Assembly: GCF_002288925.2 (NCBI RefSeq)
Contig: NW_022098049.1
Location: 109,419 to 173,418, forward strand
Source: Delphinapterus leucas
Lineage: Eukaryota; Chordata; Mammalia; Artiodactyla; Monodontidae
Direction: 5' to 3'
DNA length: 64,000 nt
The translations under genes and the position numbers were made by a program. The notes beneath the pieces were generated by a model. It was not told where the DNA came from. It saw only the letters and a program-made list of their open reading frames with translations, and did not search any database. Position 1 is the first letter of the stretch. Each line of letters opens with the position of its first letter. Shown here in pieces: positions 1 to 10,654 of this stretch.

Positions 1-107
1 AAATCTGTATTAGTGCCGACCTTTCATCACACATTATCTTGGTCTCACTGCAAGATCAACTCATTTTATATTTCATCTCAATTTTGTTAGTTTTTTTATT
101 TATCTGG

Positions 108-588
108 AGCTGCATTGTCCGCTATGGGAGCCACAAGCCATGTGTGGTTATTGAGTGCTTGAAATGGGGTTAGTGTGACCCAGGAAGAAAAAAACTTAAT
201 GTTATTTAATTATAATTAATATATTTTAAAATTTTAAAATGAAAGTAGTATAAAAGAGTTATCTCTTAAACACAACTTCATTGTTTTTGTAGGACTATGT
301 TCCATGTTAACCATTGGAAATTTAACACCCAAATTGAGATTTGCTGTTAAGTGGAAAATATATACCAGATTTTGAAGACTTGATTCAATTAAAATAATGT
401 AAATTATCTCATTAATAACCGTTTATATTGATAAAATATTAAAGTGATATTTTGCATAATTGGGTTAAACAAAATGTTATTAAAATCATTTTACTTAAAA
501 AATTTTTTTAATATGGCCACTAGAAAACTTAAAAACAAGTGGCACTCATTATATTTCTATTGGACAATTCCATTCTAGAACAGATTTT
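108..588 (-). mobile_element. Non-autonomous hAT-like DNA transposon copy
   Basis: Degenerate copy of an old mammalian hAT-type element. The right end reads, on the minus strand, as a TGTCCAATAGAAATATAATG-type terminus followed by a GCCACT..TTTTCTAGTGGCCA block. The left end carries the GAGCCACAAGCCATGTG / GAGTGCTTGAAATG block typical of these elements. The interior is A/T rich, as in the family. A second copy in the same orientation lies near 39.3-39.6 kb. There is no coding capacity. The class is reasonably secure; the subfamily name is not assigned. Confidence 0.6.
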
Positions 589-905
589 TCCAAACTTGCA
601 TTGTCTAATACCAGAGTTACTAGCCATAAGTGTGTTTACCTTTACATTAATTAAGCTAAACTAAAATTAAAAGTTCATTTCCTCAGCACTAACTATTTCA
701 AGTGCTCAATAGCCATATGTGGCTAGTGACTGCCCTCCTGGATACTACAATCTAGGACTTGAAGGTAGATTGAATTGTTGGCCCTTATTCTTAACCTCTT
801 CCTGAACCATGCCCTCTGCCAGGTAATTTTTCAGTTTTCTTAATAAAAAGTAGATTATAGAATATTTCTATTATTGCAGAAAGTTCTATTGGAGAGGGCT
901 GCTCA
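589..905 (+). mobile_element. Second hAT-like element with related termini
   Basis: Starts with a TTGTCTAATA..TAGCCATAAGTG block, continues through TTTCAAGTGCTCAATAGCCA and TATGTGGCTAGTGACT, and ends near 850-905 with TAGAATATTTCTATTATTGC and AGAAAGTTCTATTGGA. These are the terminal motifs of the same element group as the copy on its left, here in the opposite orientation. About 100 bp (roughly 748-852) do not match the remembered family sequence and may be unrelated or highly diverged. Non-coding. Confidence 0.5.
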
Positions 906-1687
906 AGTCAATGAAACTCCTCTTACTGTGGAAATTCATTTCAGAATTGTACTAATATACCAACAAGGACCAGACTGCCAGCTCCAGAGTGAGATATAGC
1001 TCTTGAGCAACTGTCCATTGACCGCAGGGTGACATCTAGATTCCTTAGCATGTCCCTTACAGCATGGGCCCAATTATGCTTTTATCCTCAAGGTCTACTT
1101 TGTCTCTTTGTGCCCCATGATGTCCACTCTAGTATATTCTTTTGTGGAAGCCTTCTCACCTACATGAAAATGATAACCTTCTCTCCCACAAACAGAAATA
1201 GGTAACATAAGAAGTTACAAGTAAATTCCCAGGAAGTTGGGGAAGGTATCTACATGAAAGCAGGTCTGAGTTCTTTCACCATAAGTTTTCCTAAACAGTA
1301 TGCTTGCTATGCTTGCTCTTCTCTGTAATCATTAGAAGGAAAAAAAAAAAACACCTTAAATTAATAAGTTTTAAAAAGCAGAGGAGATGAGCAGGGATTT
1401 TTTTTTTCTGTTCCTGCCTTATCCCTGGTCTGAGAACACTGCTTGCACATAAGTAAGCACTTAACACATATTGCTGCTCTTCTTCAGAAGATAAATAAAA
1501 CTCAGGGGTCTGCAAAAGAGTAACAGGTACCTGGCCCAAGTGAAGAAACAGTTCTTGAGACCTGAAGGAAGTTCTCTTTATGACAATGTTTATTGCATTA
1601 GTTTATTAATACACTATTGATATTACAAGCATTTAAGATTAAAGGTAAATAAGCCATGATCCCTGCCTTCAAGAGGTTTATACCCTA
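906..1687. other. Unassigned non-coding stretch
   Basis: No gene, RNA or recognised repeat was seen here. The only long open frame on the minus strand (about 80 codons) runs through an oligo-A/T tract, has no domain, and is consistent with chance. Confidence 0.5.
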
Positions 1688-1922
1688 GAGCAAGGTCTCA
1701 TCTCAGACTTACTAACATTTTGGGCCAGATAATTTTTTGTCATGGGGCCTATCCTATGCATTGTATGATGTTTAGCAGCATCCTTGGTATCTACCTACTA
1801 GATGCCAGTATCACCCCGACACCTGCCTCCCCCAGACCCTGACACACACACACACACACACCAGTTGTGACAACCAAAATTCTCCAGTCATAGCTAAATG
1901 TGTCTTGGTTGAGAACCACTAT
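1688..1922 (-). mobile_element. MER20-type hAT-Charlie DNA transposon
   Basis: Contains the characteristic blocks CATTTTGGGCCAGATAATT, GATGTTTAGCAGCATCC, CTACTAGATGCCAGTA, CCAGTTGTGACAACCAAAA and the terminal TTGGTTGAGAACCACT. This order matches the reverse complement of the MER20 consensus as remembered. A CA microsatellite has grown within the usual C-rich segment before CCAGTTGTGACAACC. No coding capacity. Confidence 0.85.
1842..1861. repeat. (AC)10 microsatellite
   Basis: Uninterrupted AC dinucleotide run of about 20 bp, lying inside the MER20 copy. Likely length-polymorphic between individuals. Confidence 0.95.
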
Positions 1923-3974
1923 TCTATTCTAGAGAGAGAGAGTGAAATATATAGATAGGGAAGGGTTATGTTATAATAGGGGCTATGGTCGAAAAACCAA
2001 TAGGGTAAAATGGGGGCATTAAGAAAGACTTTTCCTCCCTGTGAGTGTAGTTGGTCAAGAAATACTTCATAAAAGTGTTATCCCAAAAATTCATTGCCCA
2101 GTATTTTTCCCATTTACTTCTAACCCTGAGACAGTAAATGCTAAGGACAAAAATGCATGTGGATGTTTTTAAAAGTTATAATAATTCTGGTGGTGTAAAA
2201 TGTGTGTAATAGCTACCAGTGCTTAACTTACTTCATGAGTTAATTTGGGCTTTAGGAGAAACTGTTTTTAAAAGGCCAGAAGTCCCCAAATTTAAAGTTT
2301 GATACTGTAATCTATTACTATATAAGTGACTTTGGAAAAGTTATCTTGTTATTAATCAATACTTTTACATATCTAGTTTCTATGTGCTTTAGAGATACAC
2401 AAAACTATGACTCATATTAACCATACTCCAGTTGTAGAGTGAAGACATAAATATACAAATATTTAATAACCATATGGAATTTAAAAACTATAATGTGATT
2501 GGGTTTCACCATTCTCCAGTCCCACCCAGTTTCTAGAACTGAACTTTACATTGCACGTCATCCTCCACGTCATCTCCTGGGAATTAAGGTTAAAAGATCC
2601 TTTTTTTTTCCATTTAGTTGAATGAAGGGAGGGAATCCTTCCTTCTGGGCCAATTTCATAGCATCATGCAACTCCAGGCTACAGTTCTCATATTGTCTTC
2701 GACCATTGACGAAGGGTGATGATCAGTTCTAGTGGTGTGCAGGAAAGCCCCAGGGCCTGGTGGATTTCCTTCTTCTCGATGATTCATTGGCAGCTAAGAT
2801 GGCAGTTGACAGATGGTCCATACCCTACTACCATGAAGCCACTCTAATTTAGCTGCTTCTTTAGGATGACATATGGTACATCCTTGAATGACCCAAAATA
2901 TTCACATATCACCTTGGTCCTGGTCATTCAGGCTGGGTAGCAATCCCAAGATGCTGGCTCTGCTGATATCTCCATGTGGTCCACCCATAGTTTCCCTTGA
3001 GTACAGATGCAGGAATTAAGAAGTGGATTATCTGATTCTTTTTCATTCTATTTTCAATTTTATTTATAATAGCCTATATTTTATTTGGTACTTTCTTTAG
3101 ATTCAAAAGCCTATTTTGAAGTATACAAATGCAAACAAACAATAAGTCTTTCTTAAATTCTTCATTCTTGTTCTAGAATCCTACTTTTACTCAAGGTAAG
3201 ATTGAGGCCTCTGAATGACCAGGATAGAATTATTGGGACAAAAATGAAGGAAAAGAAAGTTCAAAGTTTAATATGATAAGAATTTGGTTTTGCTATATAA
3301 AAGTACAGGAAGGTGCCCCAGAGAAAGTCCTCCATGGGCTGGAGGGAGCAGAGCAGTCTTCTCAGATGAGGAAGGACTTCAGTTCGCTCTTTTCTGGTGG
3401 TAAGATTTTGGATAGATAGAAAGTCATGAGGAGGGGGCTAAGGGGCATTCTAGGCAGGAGGATCTGTATGAGAAAAGGTCCAGGGGTGAACTGTGTCTGA
3501 GAAGAGGCCAGCCCAATTCTAATCTGACTCTATATAACTGAAATTTAAGGAGAGTTTTTCCAAAGATCCCTGATAGGCTTCTGATCTCAAGTCCAAAGAC
3601 AGAGATGTGAGTCTTTGCCACTCACTAGCTATGAGATATTGAGCAAGTCATTTAGTCATCTGCTCAGTATAGGAGTCTTCAGAAACAAGTTATAATATAT
3701 TCTGTTCTTCCCATCCCACAGAATCAAATGAGCTTCTGGCAAGAAAGAGGTCTGTGATTTCTCAAGCCCACTAGATGGGGAAGGCATCAGTTTGCTGTGG
3801 GAATACCATACTGTTAAAGGTGTTGAAACTATAGAACTTTTACGATGTCTCCATCTGGGAAATGAAATGAAGAATGAATTTTCTTTCTCAATGGCAACAA
3901 ATGAAATTTGTAGCGAAGTTTTATTTCAAGTATTCTTCACCCTATGTTCATTTTCTTATTTGGGAGACCAAATT
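1923..3974. other. Mostly unassigned non-coding stretch
   Basis: No gene was identified. A poly-T run at about 2601-2610 borders a segment (to about 3000) that on the minus strand has codon-like stretches in shifted frames; this is treated as a finding, not as a gene. A short plus-strand MIR piece is visible near 3595-3670 (CCACTCACTAGCTATGAGAT..GAGCAAGTCATTTAGTC). Nothing else was recognised. Confidence 0.45.
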
Positions 3975-4279
3975 CTATGTCATGCCATCCAAGGTCCACC
4001 AAAGGCCCTTCCTGATCTGGCTCTGCTTTACAGCTCCAGCTGTGTGTGCCATCACTTTTGCATGCATGCCTTGCAGTCTAACTTTGGCAAACTNTTTTAG
4101 ATTCCTAGAAAACAACATACTAGTGTGTCTTTGTGTCTGTTGTTCCCTTTGCTTCAAATTCAGTTCCATTCCTTATCTTCTTGAATAGTAAATCTTCAAG
4201 AGTCAGCTTAAGTATTATCTCTAGTGTAAAACTCTATGTTAAGGGTCAGATAGTTAAGTCCTTTCTTCACATTTAAGTA
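3975..4279 (+). mobile_element. L2 LINE 3' fragment
   Basis: Diverged L2 3' region: AAGGCCCTTCCTGATCTGGC, then CTTTGCTTCAAATTCAG and TCTTCAAGAGTCAGCTTAAG follow the usual order of the L2 tail. It ends where a CHR SINE is inserted. It contains the only ambiguous base of the window (4094). Confidence 0.55.
4094..4094. other. Ambiguous base (N)
   Basis: A single N in otherwise complete sequence. It is an assembly or consensus uncertainty, not a gap of known size. Confidence 0.98.
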
Positions 4280-4292
4280 CTATCCTATTCTT

Positions 4293-4500
4293 TTTTTTGT
4301 TGTTGTTCCGGTACGCAGGCCTCTCACTGTTGTGGCTTCTCCCGTTGCGGAGCACAGGCTCCGGACGCACAGGCTCAGTGGCCATGGCTCACGGGCCCAG
4401 CCACTCCGCAGCATGTGGGATCTTCCCGGGCTGGGGCACAAACCCGTGTCCCCTGCATCGGCAGGCGGACTCTCAACCACTGCGCCACCAGGGAAGCCCC
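4293..4500 (-). mobile_element. CHR SINE (tRNA-Glu-derived), short form
   Basis: Reverse-oriented cetacean CHR SINE. On the minus strand it reads GGGCTTCCCTGGTGGCGCAG, then an A-box-like TGGCGCAGTGG and a B-box-like GGTTTGTGCCC (diverged), the CGGAGCCTGTGCTCCGCAAC block, and an A-rich tail seen as poly-T at 4291-4300. A 13-bp direct repeat, CTATCCTATTCTT, flanks it at 4280-4292 and 4501-4513 and is the target-site duplication of L1-mediated insertion. Differences from the copy at 8.0 kb fall largely at CpG positions. It separates an L2 piece from a MIR piece. Confidence 0.96.
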
Positions 4501-4524
4501 CTATCCTATTCTTAATTCAGTAAC

Positions 4525-4612
4525 ACTAATGGCAGTAAGATCTACCATTTATAAGATACCTGTTATGGGCTGGACAATGAGTAAGGTACTTTATAAATGC
4601 TCTTGACAACAT
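4525..4612 (-). mobile_element. MIR fragment
   Basis: Reverse MIR: CATTTATAAGATACCTGTTA, then GGACAATGAGTAAGGTACTT and a TATAAATGCTCTTGACAACA block correspond to the complement of the MIR 3' half. Short and diverged. Confidence 0.5.
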
Positions 4613-4861
4613 CTCCTGAGTCACTGCTTATATTTCTTTTGTATTTATATTAATATTCTTTACATTTTAGTATTTTAGTAATTATGGAGTTTTACAATCA
4701 TGTGTAATTTAATATAGTAGTTTTTTCCTTTCCTTATAACGAATTATTAAACAACGTATTTTAAAACCAACGATGCTTTAAAATCAAGGTACTCTAGCCT
4801 TATCCTTATTTCCCAGATTTGGAAACAGAGACACACAGAGGATACAGAGATGAACAAAGTA

Positions 4862-4955
4862 AAGCATGGGCTTGGGAGTGTTACTGGGTTCAAGTTCATG
4901 GTTTGTCACTTTTAAAAATATGGGACTTGGGCAAATTACTTAACCTCTATACTCA
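4862..4955 (+). mobile_element. MIR fragment
   Basis: Plus-strand MIR core: AAGCATGGGCTTGGGAG, GGTTCAAGTTCATGG and the well-preserved CTTGGGCAAATTACTTAACC motif. Confidence 0.5.
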
Positions 4956-5004
4956 AGTCCCATATATTTCTTTTAAGCAGTTAAGCTCATTGTTTTGAAA
5001 ATAC

Positions 5005-5135
5005 CTGCTTATTTGTCTGTTACTGCAACAAAATCATGAACTTGTCAAGTGAAGGAAGTAGCCTTGCTCATCTCTATTCCCTCTGTGCTAGCCTGTAGAC
5101 TCATGATAGGCATTGGATAAGCATCTTTTGAATGA
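5005..5135 (+). mobile_element. L2 LINE 3' end fragment
   Basis: TTTGTCTGTTACTGC..AACTTGTCAAGTGAAGG..CATCTCTATTCCC..GGCATTGGATAAGCATC..TGAATGAAAGAAG follows the L2 terminal sequence order, ending in the typical TGAATGAA repeat. Confidence 0.5.
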
Positions 5136-7059
5136 AAGAAGTGATTGTTTTCTGTCACTGCCTATGTCACATTATTATAGCAAAAGCTTGAATATAACAG
5201 AAAATATTCCTTAGCACTTATTCCCCTCAGGAGATATGAGTAGCCAAAAAATTGGTTGCTGAGTGTTTAAACTGCTTAGACAGAGGAAAAAGATGGAGGA
5301 AAGAACTTTCTTAAGGACAAAACTACTTATTTTGTTTTGCCTGTTCCAGGAACAGAAAAGGCAGGAAACAGTGGAACACAGAACTTTCTCATACTCTGCC
5401 CACCTTCTCCTGGGGGTGGGAGACTGCAGATCCTTCCTGGAACACCAACATATGAAAAACAGCTGCAGTTTAAACATGGAAAAGCTAAATTCAGTCTCGT
5501 TGGGAAGTAGTTTTGATTAACTGCAGAAAGAAACACCCAACTTAACTACTATTATTAAAACCTGCAGCAGGGAACTGAGTGGGTCCAAAGCTGCTTATTC
5601 AAAGAGGGGGAAGTATAGTTACATTTAAGCTGTAGTTCTCAGATTATTACTGATTTTTGGTTTTCATAATCCTTAGCTCTATTTTAACTTTATGATGAAA
5701 AATAATGAATAAGGTGAGCAGGGAATAAAAATTAAAAATAAGTGAGTCTCAGTGAGTTAAGGTTTAGCTATTTTTATTAAAGAATAACAAGGCATTTAAG
5801 GGAACTGGCAGCTGCTTTGAATTATCCACTAGTTGGAACAAACTCATATCAGAATAATGAGATGTTGGTCTATTATACAAGGTTTATAAGCTATTTGTAG
5901 CTTCTTTCCCAACATAAGATTTTTTTCATAATTCACTTTAAACAGAATTCAAACACCAAAAGTCTGCCAGCAAAATCAAGGACTTCCTGTTTTGTCTTTA
6001 AAGTAAAATACAACTACTTTAAATAAAATTGTTAATGTTTTCATCATCCTTGTTCACACACTGCAGTCCAAACTGCAAAGGCTGGAGGACACATGCCAAC
6101 TAAAATTGTTTCCTGAAAAAAATTAGGAATCATTGGCAAAAGTGACTTGAAAGAGTCTACAAATAGTATTACATCTGTCATACATTTTTTCTTTTCTAAA
6201 TTTACAAATGAAGATGTGGTGGTTCTGTGACATTCGTGTCAAAAACATGAGGTCTACAAATTTAGAAACAGGTGAATATCTTTTGTGTTCCATGATTCTT
6301 GCCACACAGTGTATATGTACAAAATTGGTTCTCTAACCCAGAGCTTTCCATAAAGTGTATCAGTTATATATGTGCTATAGATAGATATTGATATCCTTGG
6401 GCCCTGGGGAAGAAGGCAGGGCCTAAGGTGGCCTAATCAGGGTGCCTTGTTTCAAACAGCAAGCATCCTCCTCCAATGTGTATACCTGTGACAAGAATTT
6501 GTGTATAAGTGATTTTTTGTGTGTAAGGAGAAACCTGCAAAAGAGTGGGGGAAGCAGGATATAGAAGGGACAGAAGCTGAGCAGGTGGAAATTTCTTAGT
6601 GAAGTGCCAGACTCAGCTTGATTTTTCTGGGAACTCTGGAGCTTAAAATACAGCTCAGATTTTGTCCCACCTTAAAGTAAGAAAGCTGAGCTTTCCTACT
6701 CCTGCAAAAGTCAGTCATTGGCTGTAGGCTGCCCCTGAGAGACACAATTTACCAAGCACCACTGGCTCTGGTAAGTGAGGGCAGTATGGGTAAAACAGCA
6801 CAGTAGCTCAGGGGTAATCCTCTGAGTAAATGTGCAGGGTGTGAGCCCTAAGAAGCAAAGCCCATAGACGTAGGAAGATGGGAACAGAACTATACAAGAG
6901 ATCTAAGGGTTTCAAGGTAGGCAACTAAAGTCTCTATTATATCCTCTGGTTGTAGTCTTGAGGAGTGGGGTCTGGCGGTACTCCCTCACTGTTCCCAGTG
7001 ACAGCAAAGAATATGATGAGAAATATGTGGTCTCTAGTATTCAACTTTGTTGTATAGAG
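5136..7059. other. Unassigned, repeat-poor non-coding stretch
   Basis: No gene, RNA or confidently recognised repeat in about 1.9 kb. Overlapping short open frames at 5211-5536 on both strands have no recognisable domain and lack codon-like character. This is one of the lower-repeat intervals and a reasonable place to test for conserved non-coding elements. Confidence 0.45.
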
Positions 7060-7212
7060 ACATGCTACCCACCAGCATCAGATCACCTGGGAACTTGGAC
7101 GGAAATGTAGAATCTCACGCCTCAGGCTGTATTTACTTAATCAGAATCTGGGTTTCAACAAGATGCCTGGGCGATTTGTATCAACAATAAAGTTAGAGAA
7201 ACACTAGTGTAG
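7060..7212 (-). mobile_element. MER5A-type hAT-Charlie element
   Basis: CAGCATCAGATCACCTGGGA, then ATCAGAATCTGGGTTTCAAC, ATGCCTGGGCGATTTGTAT and AGAGAAACACTAGTG give the complement of the MER5A order, ending in a degraded GAGAACCACTG terminus. Confidence 0.7.
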
Positions 7213-7831
7213 AACATGCTCAAATAAGTGCTTTGCCTCTTGGCCATATTCCAGCAGCAAGCTTCAGAGTTGCCACCATAAATGAGAGATCCTGGAGCTG
7301 CTGGAGAATTTCATGTCCCAAGTGCCCAGGGAATATGGTGCACAGATAATATGTGCTGCATGACTGGCTGAAGTGCGATGTGAATTCAGGCAGGAGCTCC
7401 GGGTGGGTGACATTCCATGAGGCAGCCACAAATATTTGCCTTCTCATATATTGGCCCCTGTTGTGTATTTGCAGCTAGTGTGCCCATCTACTAGCATCCA
7501 TTCTCATTTGCAAAATTCATGCACATTTTGCAAGTTCAAGATATTTCATTGTTTAAAAAGGTGTGAGGGGAAAAAAAATGTGAGGGAAAAGTTTGGAGTC
7601 AAAGTTCTTTTGAAGTATCCCCCAATTTTTCAACATGGCATTTATCAAAACAACTATTAGAATCTTGAAATGTAATTTCAACTGTTATACACTTTTGAAC
7701 AGTTATAAAGTTGGTTTAAAATGTTTTATTTACTACTTGGGTGAATGAGGTTTTTTTGTCGGTGATGACTCAAGAAGATTATAATCAGTGAGCCTTAGAT
7801 TATGACTGGTGTAGAGTCATTGTGCTAGGCA
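7213..7831. other. Unassigned non-coding stretch
   Basis: Nothing recognised. The two roughly 75-codon open frames here have no domain. Confidence 0.45.
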
Positions 7832-8614
7832 GCATCTAAGATGGCCCCCAGTGATCCTCACTTTCTGGTACTCACACCTTTATCTACTCCCCTTTTGTAG
7901 AGTGTGGGCTGGACTCATTGATTCACTACCAAAAAATAGAATGTGGCAAACAGGATGAGACGTCATTTTTTTTTGTTGTTTTTTTTTTGCGGTATGCGGG
8001 CCTCTCACTGTTGTGGCCTCTCCCGTTGCGGAGCACAGGCTCCGGACGCGCAGGCTCAGCGGCCATGGCTCACGGGCCCAGCCGCTCCGCGGCATGTGGG
8101 ATCCTCCCGGACTGGGGCACGAACCCGCGTCCCCTGCATCGGCAGGCGGACTCTCAACCACTGCGCCACCAGGGAAGCCCGAGACGTCATTTTTGAGATT
8201 ACACTGCAAAAAGACTGGTTTGCATCTTTGCCATCCTCTCTTGCTTTCTTGTTTGCTTGCTCAGAGGGAAGTTGGCTGCCTTACTGTGAGCTGCTCAATG
8301 GAGAGGCCCACCTGGGAAATAGCTTAGGGAAGCTTCTCACCAGTAGCCATAGAAGAACTGAGGCTCTCAATTCAACGACCTGAGAGGGACTATATCCTAC
8401 CAACAACCACATAGGTGAGCTTATAAATGGACCTTCCCCCAGCTGATGCTTTAGATGAAACCACAGCCCTGGTTGACAGCTTGACTGCAACCTCATGCAA
8501 GGCATTAATCCAGAAATCCATCCTGGATTTCTGACCATAGAAATTGTGAGATAGTAAATGTTTGTTGTTTTAAGTAGTTACATTTTGGGATAATTTGCTA
8601 TGCTGCAATAGGCT
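7832..8614 (+). mobile_element. ERVL-MaLR (MLT1-like) LTR split by a SINE
   Basis: Old solo LTR. Left part: CATCTAAGATGGCCCCCAGT, GTGGGCTGGACTCATTGATT and AATAGAATGTGGCAAACAG. Right part: GAGAGGCCCACCTGGGAAA, CAACAACCACATAGGTGAGC, CACAGCCCTGGTTGACAGCT, and a polyadenylation end region TGTGAGATAGTAAATG..TTTAAGTAGTTACATTTTGG. All are in the order of MLT1-class LTRs. A young CHR SINE interrupts it at 7971-8180. No retroviral coding sequence is adjacent, so this is a solo LTR left by recombination. The subfamily is not assigned. Confidence 0.72.
7971..8180 (-). mobile_element. CHR SINE (tRNA-Glu-derived), near-consensus copy
   Basis: Reverse-oriented and the best preserved SINE in the window. 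The B-box-like GGTTCGTGCCC, the CCGCGGAGCGGCTGGGCCCG block and the GCGTCCGGAGCCTGTGCTCC block are intact with CpGs retained, which argues for recent insertion. Perfect 14-bp TSDs, GAGACGTCATTTTT, lie at 7957-7970 and 8181-8194. It sits inside a MaLR LTR. Open frames of 90-146 codons crossing it on both strands are by-products of its GC-rich body. Confidence 0.97.
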
Positions 8615-8982
8615 AAAAAAAGCAAACAAAAAACAGAGTGCCATATCAGACATAAACCTACTATAAAAATATGTTAATGAAGTGAACTCATTTTGTATTT
8701 CATAGTTTAAAAAATTTAAAAATATTTTATTTGAAGATTTTGTATGACTTCAATATGTAATATTTTCCTTAATATTTTGTATATTATTTTTCTTATAATA
8801 AAATATGAAGAAAATATGAATTTTTTTCACCAAGTTTGATGTTCCTAAATCATCTCTAGTTTACTTAATTATGAGCTTCCAAAGATATTATAAAATATGC
8901 ACTTAATCAAAATGTATGGTAATTTAGAAAGGAGACTGAGACTAGTAAAAACCATAGAGTGACCTTTCATTTGGGAGAGAAG
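8615..8982. other. AT-rich unassigned stretch
   Basis: Strongly A/T-rich sequence with no recognised feature. Confidence 0.5.
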
Positions 8983-9235
8983 TATGATTTTAAGAGCACG
9001 GGCTTTGGGGTCACACAGACCCTGGTTCTATTCCCAACTTTGCTGGTTTCTAGCTCAGTGACTTTGGGAAGAAACTTAACTAGTTGAGCCTTATATCCTT
9101 ATCTGTAAAATGATAATAATAGTAAAACATATATCATAGGCTTGTTTTAAGGCTTCTATGAAGTGCATAGTATGTATTTGCTGGTATGCAGAAAGTGTTC
9201 AGTAACTTCTAGTGGTTCTTGTTACTGCAATTTAA
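8983..9235 (+). mobile_element. MIR SINE
   Basis: Nearly full-length MIR: AAGAGCACGGGCTTTGGGGT, GGTTCTATTCCCAACTTTGC, CAGTGACTTTGGGAAG, ATCTGTAAAATGATAATAAT and the GTATGCAGAAAGTGTTCAGT tail. Confidence 0.85.
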
Positions 9236-9685
9236 AATAATCTACTTTCCAAACACTTTAGCCTTCACTTATAAATTAGTTTGATATTTTAACTGAAAAC
9301 TATTCCTGTGTATTCATTAAAACATGTCTTCAAGCAATCTCTACTTGCTAAACTTTGCTGTCCTATTTCAAGATACTACAGGGACTTGAAAAGAAAAGAG
9401 CTATCTTCTTTTGTGAATACACCACAATTAGAATGTCACCATTTCATTTCATTTTCATCCATTAATCTGAATCAATAGTTTATTGTATTTTTACTAAATC
9501 TTTCTTAAATTTTATATTTTAACCCAATATGTCTATTACAGATAAATGGAAAAGCTGTAGAGTTATGTAGAATATTGCTAAACCTGAAAAATTAATGCTG
9601 ATGTTTTCTAAAATGCTATTATACATATAATTCTAGAGGTTCTAAATTCTGAACATTGGTGTTCTTTACTGCTGCCTTTCTGTTT
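9236..9685. other. AT-rich unassigned stretch
   Basis: No gene or repeat recognised. Confidence 0.45.
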
Positions 9686-9758
9686 TCCCTCCCTCCCTCC
9701 CTCCCTCCCTCCCTCCCTTCCTTCCTTCCTTCCTTCCTTCCTTTCTTCCTCCCTTTCC
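9686..9758. repeat. Composite (CCCT)n / (TTCC)n tetranucleotide tract
   Basis: A pure CCCT run of about eight units passes into a TTCC run of about six units, then degenerates. The strand is all pyrimidine across about 70 bp, a type of sequence able to form triplex (H-DNA). Expected to be length-variable. Confidence 0.95.
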
Positions 9759-10076
9759 TCTCTACTCATATTGAAATGATTTGAGTTCTTTAAATGATAA
9801 TAGGGTAAAAATAGATAAGGACATCAAGATAAAGATAAAAAAGTTGAAGCAAGGATAGTGCTATGTACAGAAATATATAAAAAAGATTTTGTAGCAAAAG
9901 AGACATGGGATCAGTTATAACGTTCATAATGTCAGCAAGATAAGTTGCTGAGGAAACATAAGTTTATACTGGCATTAAAAAATAAAAGTTTTTTCTTGAG
10001 AGACATCGTAAGAGAAAATACTAAAAATATACACCCAGGAAATAAACGCCAATTTCCTATGACTGCTTGTTATAGC
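9759..10076. other. AT-rich unassigned stretch
   Basis: A/T-rich with several GATAA-like runs; nothing recognised. Confidence 0.45.
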
Positions 10077-10447
10077 ACTTATTATGGATTGAATTATGTC
10101 CCCTCCAAAATTTACATATTGAAGTCCTAACCCCCAGCACCCCAGAATGTGACCTTATATAGAAACAGGGTAGTTGCAGATGTAATTAGTTAAGGTGAGG
10201 TCGTAGGGGTGGGCCCTTAATCCAATATGATTAGTGTCCTTATTGAAGGGGAAAATCTGGATGTAGGCACACACGGGGGAATGCCATTTGACATGAAGAC
10301 AACCAGAGAGAGAGGCCTGGAACAGATCATTCATTCACGATCTTCAGAAGGAACCAAGCCTGCTGGTACCTTGCTTTCAGACAATTTTTGTTGTTCAAGC
10401 TGCCCAGTTTGTAGTGCTTTGTTATGACAGCCATAGCAAACTAATAC
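10077..10447 (+). mobile_element. ERVL-MaLR (MLT1-like) solo LTR
   Basis: Opens with ATGGATTGAATTATGTCCCC, then AAGTCCTAACCCCCAGCAC, GAATGTGACCTTATATAGAA, GATGTAATTAGTTAAGGTGA and CTTAATCCAATATGATTAGT. It closes with GCTGCCCAGTTTGTAGTGCT, TTGTTATGACAGCC and AAACTAATACAG. This is the complete order of an MLT1-class LTR. About 50 bp before the 3' end appear deleted or diverged. No internal retroviral sequence is nearby. Confidence 0.82.
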
Positions 10448-10654
10448 AGAACTCCCTTAATTATACACTAATAACATAACATCAAAAAACAAAAATTATA
10501 AAGAGGATTACAGAAAGCAGTCCAAAATGAAATGTGTTTGATTGTCATCTAGTCACTTATTTATACATGATTTTAACAAGCATTTATGAAGGCCTGGTAT
10601 GTTCCAAAGGTTATGACAGGCATTGGGAATTCAAAGGGTGATATATTCCCCAGC

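Noticed and set aside
7943..8383. 146-codon open frame on the plus strand
   Set aside because: It crosses a CHR SINE and its LTR host. The open frame arises from the GC-rich SINE body; similar frames appear at every CHR SINE (4.3, 15.1, 59.2 kb).
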